Shown: piece after piece, positions 54,671 to 64,000 of the stretch
How the letters are laid out: the number at the start of each line of letters is the position of its first letter
Position numbering within the stretch: position 1 is the first letter of the stretch
Source of the DNA: Helianthus annuus
Lineage: Eukaryota > Streptophyta > Magnoliopsida > Asterales > Asteraceae
Direction: 5' to 3'
NCBI RefSeq assembly: GCF_002127325.2
Contig: NC_035444.2
Span: forward strand, 38,289,140 to 38,353,139
DNA: 64,000 nucleotides
Translations under genes and position numbers: made by a program
Notes under the pieces: model-generated
Database searches by the model: none
Seen by the model: only the letters and a program-made list of their open reading frames with translations
What the model was told of the DNA's origin: nothing

Positions 54671-56779
54671 TGTGACAACTCGAGTTTCCGAGATTCCACT
54701 TTCGCATTTATTGCACGTTAACTGTTTAGTTGTTTGATTTGGTTTGACTTGTAACTGTATACGTTGTGTTATGATGAAACGTATTGTGATTGTTGCATGT
54801 ATGTGATTGATGTTATAGCATGAAATTGTTTGAAAAACTTAGACTTGTTAAACCTTGAGGGACTCGACGAAACAGAAGTTGTTCGCCATGAACACATCCG
54901 ACGAAACAGGAACTGTTTCGCCATCTGCCTCTCGACGAAACAAGCAGTTTCGCCGAGCCCAGTTTCGCCAGAGCCCAGTTCGGGCCCAATACGTAATGAT
55001 GGATACTTAACGTGAAACGACTTCTTATTTCACACCTTTGGCAAAAGTCGAAACCCTAGAAACCCTTAAGTGTGTCGGCAGCTCTGTGTTCTCCCAAGCC
55101 CTCTCTAGCGATCAAACTATCATCCCGGATATCTCGGTTAGTGCGTGTTCGTTAAATCGGTTTCTTTATCCTTTGATTTCTTTATACATGTTGTGTTTAT
55201 GCTTGATTTCTGGAACAAATATGAGTATATGAGTATGATGATTCTGGATTCGTAATGTATGATTTAATCGGTTACAGTTTCTATGTATCGAGATGTGGAT
55301 TGTTTGTTGATGATGAACTAGATTGTATGATGTTCGGGAACTGTCATGTTTGAATGTTGCTAGTGTTATCCGAATGCATGATAGCATGTTAATAGGGTTC
55401 GTTGATGTGATGTGTTATGGTAATCGGTTTGTGGTACTCATAAACTAGAGTTCATGCTAGACGTCAGTGCTGTGATAATCATGTTATGGTGATGTTATGA
55501 TGATTAGATGATGATTATGTGCTAAATGATTTCTGTATGATTACTGTTTGATGATGACGGCAATTAGGGTTTCTGCACGTAACTGTTATACGGCGAAACA
55601 GAATGTTTCCACGAAACGCCGATCTCGATGAAACTGATGCGATTCGCCGAAACCACTTAACGACGAAACGAACACGGCGAATGAAGTGTGTTTCGCCGAG
55701 ACCATTTACGACGAAATAAATGTGACGAAACGAAAGTGTTTCGTCGAAGGGAATTCACGGCGAAACAGGGGTGTTTCGCCGAATGGGTAATCAGCACACT
55801 TAACTTAGTTTATTTCTGTTAAAGTTAACTGAGTGAGTTAACTGCCGTTAAGTTTAAAGCATGACTTGTATAAGCTTGAATACGTGTTCTGTGCTACTTG
55901 GTGATCATTGATTCATTATCCGCTATGACTATACTTATGTGCAAACTTTGTGAATACAAACTGATTACGTATACGTGCGTACTTTGGGACTTGATTGATT
56001 ATTTGCAAGCACATACCCTAGCATACCGAGTAAACCAAGGTGAGTTCACACTCTTACCAAGGCATGGGATTCCCGGGGTAGGGAATGGGATTGGATGATT
56101 ATCTGTACTTACGTTGTTATTGGGAATTATGGATTACTGACCTCGGTTGGGAAAGGTCACTTATAGATACTGCTAGACTAGTGATACATGGGGAAGCCCC
56201 CAGTACTCTTCGCACACATGCCTGGAATGGCCGCGATACTGATACTAATCTTCGCACACATGCCTGGAATGGCCACGATAGTGATACTAATCTTCGCACA
56301 CATGCCTGGAATGGCGCGATACTGATACTAATCTTCGCAAACATGCCTGGAGGGCCGCGATGTAATTATAAACGATACATGGGTTACTAAACAAACAAAC
56401 GTTTTACGAAATGAACACTATTACTAAACAACCCACTGTGAACTCGCTCAACTAGTTGTTGACTCTCTGTTACATGCCTTGCAGGTCGTTAGGTACGCAT
56501 GGAGCTTGCACTGGGAGGCGCGGTCGTTGTGGACAAGGATCGTGAATGTTTTGTTAAACATTATGACATTTCATACTCATACTTATGTTGGGTTTACTTT
56601 TATGCTTCCGCTAAACGTTGATATTATACTTAAGTTTTGAACACCTTTCATATTGGTTTGGTTGAATTACATTTACTCTTACTTATTACTTACATGTTCA
56701 ATATGATTGATGGCTTGATCCTGGTCAGGTCACGCCTCCAAGCGGTGATACCCCGCGTGTGGATTTTGGGGGTGTGACA
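54671..56779 (+). repeat. LTR of a plus-strand chromovirus-type Gypsy (2,109 bp)
   Basis: Starts TGTGACAACTCGAG and ends GGGGGTGTGACA. It contains two fields of CGAAAC/GTTTCG words (54855-54975 and 55590-55790) and a 42 bp tandem repeat (56208-56361). No clean TATA box was found. It is preceded by a polypurine tract and followed by a primer site. Confidence 0.85.
56208..56361 (+). repeat. 42 bp tandem repeat in the LTR, about 3.6 copies
   Basis: CTTCGCACACATGCCTGG starts at 56208, 56250, 56292 and 56333 (the last with CGCAAAC). Each is followed by AATGGC-GCGATA-TGATACTAAT. Spacing is 42, 42 and 41 bp. Confidence 0.95.
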
Positions 56780-56782
56780 GAT

Positions 56783-56795
56783 TGGTATCAGAGCC
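56783..56795 (+). other. Primer binding site (tRNA-iMet type)
   Basis: TGGTATCAGAGCC, three bases after the LTR end. Confidence 0.9.
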
Positions 56796-57091
56796 ATTGG
56801 TTATAGAGAACTTGGTTTTAATATGGGGAAAACATTTTTATTAAAACCAGACTATAACCAGTACAGTGCTCAACGATCCACAACGACGCTTCGCTCCACG
56901 TGCAAGGCTCTACATACTAGGTACTACTATTCATGTTTACATTGCCTACTTGCTAGATTACATAGAACTTTGCTCGTGGTATGCTTAGATTACATTGCCT
57001 ACTATTCGTTATTGCTTGAGAACACTTGTGTGCTTACTCTCTTCTGTCATCGCATTGTTCGCGGACCTCTCTCAGTTACGTTACTTTTGCT

Positions 57092-59639
57092 ATGAAGATC
57101 ATGGCTGGACGCATTAACTTGACACAAGCCCAGTTGACGACTCTCATTAACGAACAAGTTGCTGCGGCACTTGCAGCCGCACAAGCAGGAGGTATACCCT
57201 GCAGTCGTAACTCCCACTAGGATCCTTAGATCCTACACTCCTAAACCAACCCTTGTGCTTAACCTTGTCCTGTTCTTATACACAATAGGTCAACACGCTC
57301 AGCCACCTGTTTGCACTTTCAAGAATTTCATGTACTGTCGTCCAAGCACGTTCAGTGGCACTGAAGGAGCAGTTGGACTCCTCCATTGGTTTGAAAAGCT
57401 CGAGTCGGTGTTTGAGATGTGTGAATGCCATGAGGCTCGCAGGGTGAAGTACGCTACTGGTACGCTGGAAGGAATTGCGCTGACTTGGTGGAATGCGCAA
57501 GTTCAGCTTTTAGGGTTGGCAGCTACTAACGCCACCCCTTGGAATGATTTCAAAGAACTGATCAAGCGGGAATATTGCACTCGTGATGATATCCACAAGT
57601 TAGAAGTGGAGTTCTTTCATCTGAAAATGACGGGGTCGGAAATTGAAGCCTATACCAAAAGGTCAAATGAACTGGTCGTCCTGTGTCCAACTATGGTGGA
57701 CCCACCTATGAGACGTATCGAGTTGTATCTCAAAGGGCTGGCGCCAGAAATTCAAAGTCATGTGACATCGGCCAACCTTGATAATATCCAGGATATCCAA
57801 CGTCTTGCTCATCGCCTCACATATCAGGCAGTGGAACAGAACAGGCTGCCTAAACGTATCAGTGCTACCGATGTTACTACTTCCGCTACTCCCAGTGACA
57901 ACAAGCGGAAATGGGATGAGGATTCCAGCAAAGGTTCGGCTACAACTCAGTCTCAGGTTCAGCAGCGAAAGACTGATAACTACCAGAGCCCTGGTCAGCA
58001 ATCTTCGGGTAATCAACGACAGGGTGGATATCGAGGGAACCTCCCAAGGTGCAACACTTGCAACAAGCACCACAACGGCCAGTGCAACAAGGGTCGTTGT
58101 CAGCGGTGCCTCAAGTTGGGTCATGAGGCTAAAGATTGCAGAAGCTCACGACCTGCGAATCAGAATCAGCAACAACAGCCACCTGCTCCACGAAACCAGC
58201 AGCAGCAACAGCAGCGAGGCAACAGAGGATGCTATCAATGCGGTGCTGAAGGCCACTTCAAACGTGACTGTCCCCAGTTAAACCAGAACCAGAACAACAA
58301 CAACAACAATAATCAGGGCAATGGGAACAACAATGGGGGAAACAACAATGGCAACGATGCTAGGGGTCGTGTGTTCGTGCTGGGGCAGGGTGACGCAAGG
58401 AATGATCCTAACGTGGTTATGGGTAAGTTTCTTCTCGACGACTTTTATGTTACTGTATTGTTTGATTCGGGTGCGGATACCAGTTATGTGTCTCTAAAAG
58501 TCAGTCAAATGTTAAAACGTACACCAACACCCTTAAACACCAAACATGTCGTAGAGTTAGCCAATGGTAAAAGTTTAGAGGCCACACATGTAGTCAAGGG
58601 TTGTAACATCGTCTTAGCGGGTCAGACTTTCTCCATCGATCTCATTCCTATAGCTCTGGGTAGTTTCGACATCGTCATTGGTATGGATTGGTTATCCCAG
58701 CAACAAGCAGAGATCTTATGCAAGGAGAAGATCGTTCGTATTCCCCGTTCTGGTAAAGAACCTCTCGAAGTTCAAGGTGACAGGAGTGGTGCCGTGGTGG
58801 GCATCATCTCCTTTTTGAAGGCTCAGAAATGTTTGCGAAAGGGCCACATTGCCATTTTGGCACTTGTTACAGACGCATCAACGAAAGAGAAAAGATTAGA
58901 AGATATCCCAGTTGTACGCGACTTTCCTCAAGTGTTTCCTGAAGATTTACCTGGTCTACCGCCTCATCGCCAGGTCGAATTCCAGATTGAACTAGCTCCT
59001 GGAGCAGCACCAATAGCTCGCGCACCGTATCGCTTGGCTCCAACCGAACTGGAAGAATTGTCTAAACAACTACAAGTGCTCTTGGATAAGGGCTTTATTC
59101 GTCCTAGCTCTTCGCCTTGGGGAGCTCCAGTATTATTTGTGAAGAAGAAAGACGGTACCTTCAGGATGTGCATAGATTACCGTGAACTCAACAAGGTGAC
59201 TGTGAAGAACCGCTACCCTCTTCCACGTATTGATGATTTGTTCGACCAGCTGCAAGGGCCGAGCTACTACTCGAAGAATGATCTGAGGTCAGGTTACCAT
59301 CAACTGAGAGTCCGGGATGAGGACGTCTCTAAAACAGCATTCAGAACTCGCTACGGCCACTACGAGTTTCTTGTCATGCCATTCGGATTAACGAACGCAC
59401 CTGCAGTCTTTATGGACCTTATGAACAGGTTGTGCAAACCTAACTTGGACAAGTTGGTGATTGTCTTCATCGACAATATCCTGATCTACTCTAAGAGTCA
59501 GGAGGAACACGAGCAGCATTTACGGATTATTTTGAAGCTCCTTTGAACAGAACAGTTGTACGCCAAGTTTTCGAAATGCAACTTCTGGCTTCGTGAAGTC
59601 CACTTTCTAGGCCACGTGGTAAACAAGGATGGGATTCAT
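57092..59639 (+). pseudogene. Gypsy gag-pol, truncated in reverse transcriptase
   Basis: The ATG at 57092 (or 57101) starts a Gag N-terminus ([17 protein letters not shown]). A frame change around 57200-57290 could be a small intron (GTATAC...CAATAG) or a deletion. The main frame then shows capsid ([40 protein letters not shown]) and CCHC knuckles ([28 protein letters not shown]). A poly-Asn stretch, protease ([21 protein letters not shown]) and reverse transcriptase follow ([37 protein letters not shown]). The catalytic motif reads FIDNILIYS, so the second aspartate is asparagine. A TGA at 59544-59546 follows. The same frame continues ([12 protein letters not shown]) until a minus-strand Gypsy cuts it at 59640. 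RNase H and integrase lie beyond the window, if at all. Confidence 0.92.
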
Positions 59640-60812
59640 TGTCACGGCTCCCCGACCCACCCTGGACGGAGTCGGGGGACCGCGAGACAGTTCCCGTGGT
59701 ATATAATTAATGCGGCAGCGGAAGTCTTTTTATAACAGGATCTTTTATCCGTGAAATATGCTCGTTTAATATATTACACAAAGTTTAAGGGATAAATCCC
59801 ATAATTTACAATACGTTGATTTCACACAGAAATCTTTATTTTTCAAAACACGTTTTATTCATTTATTTACACTGAGCCACTTCTCTGAGCTTGATAGTGC
59901 TTTACTGCACTTTTCCTGGATCACACAGATCACCTGAAACATGTTTGAAAAAGGTTTTGTCAGCGGAAAATACTGAGTGAATCATTCTGTTTTCTAAAAC
60001 GACCCGTTAGTTATAATTTACAGTATTAAGAGCGATTACAATGTTTCTATCAACCAATTATCAAGAATGGGTATTTGTCACTCGATTCATTTCTGTGACT
60101 GTGGTCATACCACTATTGGGTCCCGTTGCCCAAATAGTGACGGTGTACTCACACAGAGTAGAAATAACTCACATAGAGTAATATTCACTCACATAGAGTG
60201 ATAATAACAGTACTGTGCACAATACCCCACATACCAGCTGTAATTTGGTGATTACAAAGACTTAATCCCTGTATTTATAACCTTTGAAAATAACTTGAGG
60301 TATTGTAATACTTACTCACAAACTGTGAGAAAACAGTTTAAAAAGAAGAATGACTCACATTGCAGATTAATGAGCAATAGATATAAGCCTACTGATTAAC
60401 CTTGCTTAATCCTAATTTAACACAATGCACACACACAGGTTAGTAACTAATACAGCAGTTACGTCAATTCACGAGATTAAACTTTCACAACGATTAATCA
60501 GTGCAATACTCGATAATTCAATCGGATTCACAACGAATAACAGAGCATAGTCCGAATTCGAACAGCACTCTAATATTCAAGTCGAAATCACGACGAATAA
60601 TCAAAGTACAAGCTCAATTGAGCAGCACCCGGACTATCGTTGGATAGTTATAATCGATCGGACGTTGAATCGTAATAGCGATCGAGTTATTACCCTGATT
60701 GCGGCAGCGTTTCGATAATCGTGTGTGTGTGTTGGACTGTTTTGCTTATAACTCGACGTATATTATGAATTTTAACGTCGTTCAAGTGCCAGATTTCAAG
60801 TCCCAACCCCTG

Positions 60813-60821
60813 CTATTTATA
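60813..60821 (-). promoter_or_regulatory. TATA box in the chromovirus LTR
   Basis: TATAAATAG on the minus strand, followed by a pyrimidine-poor GCAGGGG. A GC-rich hairpin lies 20-60 bp upstream. Confidence 0.65.
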
Positions 60822-60839
60822 CTGAAATTTTGACACCGT

Positions 60840-60882
60840 CGCGTAGCGCGAGGGGATACCCCTTTAGGCGTCGCGCTACGCG
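60840..60882. repeat. GC-rich inverted repeat upstream of the LTR TATA box
   Basis: CGCGTAGCGCGA (60840-60851) and TCGCGCTACGCG (60871-60882) are perfect inverted repeats. A smaller GGGG-ATA-CCCC hairpin lies in the loop. Confidence 0.85.
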
Positions 60883-61146
60883 AGTGACCACCCTACTTTC
60901 ATAGACTAGGTTTTTGCGTGTGTAGGCTTGCTGAGTCGATAGATTTTTAAAATTCTATTTCGACAGAGAGTTATGATGATAATCGTAACTAGGGTTTTGC
61001 CCCCCCTGAGTTTTAGGGGCCCTGATCCTGATTCTGATTGTTCTGGAAATTTTAGGGTTAGTGCAGAATTACTTGGGTTTCTTAATTAGGGTTTTCTTAA
61101 TAGCTAATTACCATACTAATTATGGATTTTAGTGACAGTTGTTACA

Positions 61147-61159
61147 TCCTCCCCACCTT
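61147..61159 (-). other. Polypurine tract of the minus-strand chromovirus
   Basis: The minus strand reads AGGTGGGGAGGA directly before TGTAAC of the 3' LTR. Confidence 0.88.
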
Positions 61160-61182
61160 AAGAAAAATCTCGTCCTCGAGAT

Positions 61183-64000
61183 TTACTGGAATAGATGAGG
61201 GTACTTTTGCTTCATTTCCGATTCCAGTTCCCAAGTGTATTCTGGTCCTCTTCTTGAATTCCATTTGACCTTTACTAGCACTAGTCGTTTGTGCTTGAGA
61301 AACTTGACTTTTCTATCTTCAATCTGTAGTGGTTTCTCTATAAATTTTAACTTTTCGTTCACCTCTACATCTTGAAGAGGTACTACCAGGGATTCGTCTG
61401 CTAAACATTTCTTAAGATTGGATACATGAAATACATCATGTATTCCAGCCAATTCTTCTGGTAGTTGTAAACGATAAGCAACTGGTCCTATTCGTTGAAT
61501 CACGGGGAATGGTCCAACGTATCTTGGACTTAGTTTTTCCTTTCTTACCGAATCGTACTACTCCTTTCCAAGGAGAGACTTTTAAAAGTACTTTATCTCC
61601 TACTTGAAATTCTAAAGGCTTGCGACGATTGTCTGCATAGCTCTTTTGACGATCTCGAGCTGTTTTCAGTCTTTCCTTGATCTGAGTTATCTTATTAGTA
61701 GTTTCTTGTACAATTTCAGGACCTGATAATTGACTTTCTCCGATTTCTGCCCAACATACTGGAGTTCTGCACTTACGTCCGTATAGTGCTTCAAATGGTG
61801 CAGCTTCGATGCTTGAATGATAACTATTGTTATAGGAGAATTCAATTAATGGCAAATGGCTATCCCAATTACCACCAAAGTCAATTACACATACTCGGAG
61901 CATGTCCTTTAGAGTTTGTATTGTCCTTTCACTCTGTCCGTCTGTTTGTGGATGATAAGTAGTACTTAGATTTAGTCGAGTTCCCATTGCTTTCTGAAAA
62001 CTTTTCCAGAAATGCGAAGTAAATCGACTATCTCTATCTGATACAATGGAGAGCGGGACTCCATGTAGGGATACTACCTCATCCACGTAGAGTTGTGCTA
62101 ACCTTTCCATACTAAAGGTTTCTTTCATTGGTAGGAAATGAGCTGATTTGGTTAAGCGGTCTATAATTACCCAAATCGCATCATTACCTCTTTTGGTTTT
62201 GGGTAACTTTGTAACAAAGTCCATTGTTATAAGTTCCCATTTCCATACAGGCATTTCTAACTGTTGTAGTAGTCCTGAAGGTTTCTGGTGTTCAGCTTTA
62301 ACTTGTGAACAAGTTAAGCACTTGGATACGTATTCGGCTATATCCTTTTTCATTCCTATCCACCAGAAATTATTTCTTAAATGGTGCATGGTATACCTAG
62401 ATTTATGAGCTTCTTCTAAGATCTTATTTCTTAATTCTCCTTGCTTAGGTACCCAAATTCGTTTCTTATGGAATTTCCAAATTCCATCATTTCCTTGTTC
62501 TAATTCTTTTAGGTAACCTTTCATTCCTTCAGCATCGTCTTGGATTGCTGTTTTCTGAACTTCTTTAATTTGTGCCATTAAATCTACTTGTAGATTTAAC
62601 CTCAGAGCACGGACTTGTTTCTGTTTCTCATGATACTTACGACTTAAGGCATCTGCAACTACATTTGCCTTTCCTTCGTGATATTGGATATCACAGTCGT
62701 AATCGCTTAGCATCTCCATCCATCTTCTTTGCCTCATGTTTAATTCTTTTTGCCCAAATATATATCTTAAACTTTTATGATCGGTATAGACAGTAAACTT
62801 ACTTCCATACAGATAATGTCTCCATATCTTAAGGGCAAAAATTATGGCTCCTAATTCTAGATCATGAGTCGTATAATTTTCTTCGTGTTTTTTCAATTGT
62901 CTAGAGGCATACGCAATTACCTTCTTGCGTTGCATTAACACACACCCGTATCCTAATTTTGAAGCATCACAATATACTTCAAAATCTTCTGTTCCTTCGG
63001 GTAAAGCTAAGATTGGTGCATTCGTCAACCTATGCTTTAAAATCTTAAAGGCTTCCTCTTGTCTAGGTCCCCATTCAAACTTAGCAGCTTTACAGGTTAA
63101 CTTAGTTAATGGTACGGCTATCTTAGAAAAATCTTTGATAAATCGTCTATAGTATCCAGCTAAGCCTAGAAAACTTCTTATCTCCATTGCTGTTTGTGGA
63201 ACTTTCCACTTCGTAATTGCTTCTATCTTAGCAGGATCTACATGGATACCTTCGTGATTTACCACATGACCTAAGAATTGTACTTCTTGTAGCCAAAATT
63301 CACATTTTGAGAATTTGGCATAAAGCCTTTCGTTTCTTAACAAAGTTAAGAGAACATGTAAATGCTCACAATGTTCTTTTTGACTTTTGGAGTAAATAAG
63401 TATATCGTCGATGAAAACGATCACAACTTTATCCAAGTATGGTTTACAGATTCGATTCATCATGTCCATGAATGCTGCTGGGGCATTCGTTAATCCAAAG
63501 GGCATGACTGTAAACTCATAATGACCATACCTAGTTCTGAAAGCAGTTTTAGGTATGTCCTCTTCTTGTACTTTCAACTGATGGTATCCGGATCTTAAAT
63601 CTATCTTAGAGAAATACCTAGCTCCTTGCAATTGATCAAAAAGATCATCAATCCTAGGTAGTGGGTATCGATTCTTAATCGTAACCTTATTCAATTCTCT
63701 ATAATCGATACACATTCTCATCGATCCATCTTTCTTTTTCACAAACAGTACCGGTGCACCCCAAGGGGATGAACTAGGTTGTATGAATCCTTTGATTAAT
63801 AATTCATCTAATTGCTTTTTCAATTCTAGCATTTCGGTAGGTGCTAATCTATATGGTGCTTTAGCTATTGGTGCAGTACCTGGAATTAAATGGATTCTAA
63901 ACTCTACTTCTCTATCAGGTGGTAATCCAGGTAATTCTTCTGGAAAAACGTCTGGGTATTCTGACACTACCGGGATGTCCTGAAGTTCCTTATCCTTAGT
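61183..64000 (-). pseudogene. Chromovirus pol: reverse transcriptase, RNase H, integrase, chromodomain (partial, one frameshift)
   Basis: The frame is open at the right window edge, so the start lies beyond it. From 64000 down come the linker [12 protein letters not shown] and reverse transcriptase with [20 protein letters not shown] and an intact FIDDILIYS. RNase H ([32 protein letters not shown]) and integrase follow. The integrase zinc finger has [11 protein letters not shown] but seems to have lost several residues around its second histidine ([16 protein letters not shown]). The core keeps [18 protein letters not shown] and [15 protein letters not shown], an intact DDE layout. A run of five T on the plus strand (61534-61538) shifts the frame. 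The shifted frame then reads [14 protein letters not shown] and a chromodomain ([25 protein letters not shown]) to the stop at 61183. The chromodomain would direct integration to marked chromatin. Confidence 0.93.

Larger units (their letters stand above)
59640..61146 (-). repeat. 3' LTR of the minus-strand chromovirus (1,507 bp)
   Basis: On the minus strand it starts TGTAACAACTGTCAC and ends GGGGAGCCGTGACA. TATAAATAG lies at 60813-60821. A 12 bp inverted repeat lies just upstream (60840-60882). Short CTCACA-AGAGT repeats lie at 60150-60205. Confidence 0.9.
59640..64000 (-). mobile_element. Chromovirus-type Gypsy, minus strand, 5' part beyond the window
   Basis: The 3' LTR (59640-61146), polypurine tract and pol with chromodomain are in the window. 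Protease, gag and the 5' LTR lie to the right of 64000. It is inserted in the reverse transcriptase of the plus-strand Gypsy. The left flank TTCAT (59635-59639) should recur after the 5' LTR outside the window. Confidence 0.93.

Noticed and set aside
56208..56361. 42 bp repeat as a satellite or centromeric array
   Set aside because: Only about 3.6 copies, wholly inside one LTR.
54558..64000. Possible endogenous pararetrovirus
   Set aside because: Integrase, chromodomain, LTRs, PBS and PPT are present and no movement-protein-like region is seen, so these are Gypsy retrotransposons.

Overview
This window is repeat-rich nuclear DNA of a flowering plant, almost certainly a eudicot. The style of its retrotransposons (TGTAACACC-type multi-kilobase LTRs, Tekay-like chromoviruses, a Tat-lineage element with an antisense gene) suggests Asteraceae, but that placement is inference. 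No intact host gene was found. The only host-like coding remnant is a broken two-domain B3 gene near the left end. Nearly everything else is transposable elements inserted into one another, and many junctions are fixed to the base by target-site duplications (TSDs).

Layout. 1-8071: AT-rich DNA with a B3-domain pseudogene, several tandem duplications, Helitron-like ends and an inverted pair of Helitron-like repeats. 8072-27839: one Ty1-copia element on the minus strand (TSD AACCC), about 4.5 kb when its insertions are subtracted. It is split by an 11.9 kb non-autonomous Gypsy with 3,271 bp LTRs (11268-23124, TSD CTACA) and by a related 3.35 kb solo LTR in the opposite orientation (23445-26795, TSD TATAG). 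27840-34452: small DNA transposons (a hAT relic, two Tourist-like MITEs, a PIF/Harbinger accessory-gene relic, a tRNA-like relic, a hAT MITE made of GGATATCCGAA-type words) and a copia RNase H fragment.

34453-49576: a Tat-lineage Gypsy on the minus strand (TSD GGCAC), inserted into that copia fragment. It has a gag-pol with a second, archaeal-type RNase H, and a spliced antisense gene with its own TATA box between pol and the 3' LTR. A 2.1 kb solo LTR (TSD CTTGG) sits in an exon of the antisense gene, and a 319 bp hAT MITE (TSD GTTATCGG) sits in the integrase. 49577-54670: copia tail remnant, Helitron 3' ends, a long-TIR MITE, another hAT MITE (TSD AGTGTAGC) and a 742 bp solo LTR (TSD GTTCT) inside a Helitron-like repeat. 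54671-59639: 5' half of a chromovirus-type Gypsy, cut inside reverse transcriptase by a second, minus-strand chromovirus (59640 to beyond 64000).

The most notable element is the one at 11268-23124. Its two LTRs have the same length and look almost identical, so it moved recently. Its reverse transcriptase, integrase and chromodomain survive only as eroded relics, while it carries two gag-derived ORFs, the second lacking the capsid. It therefore looks like a Gag-only passenger of an autonomous relative. All identity statements are by eye; no alignment or search was run.
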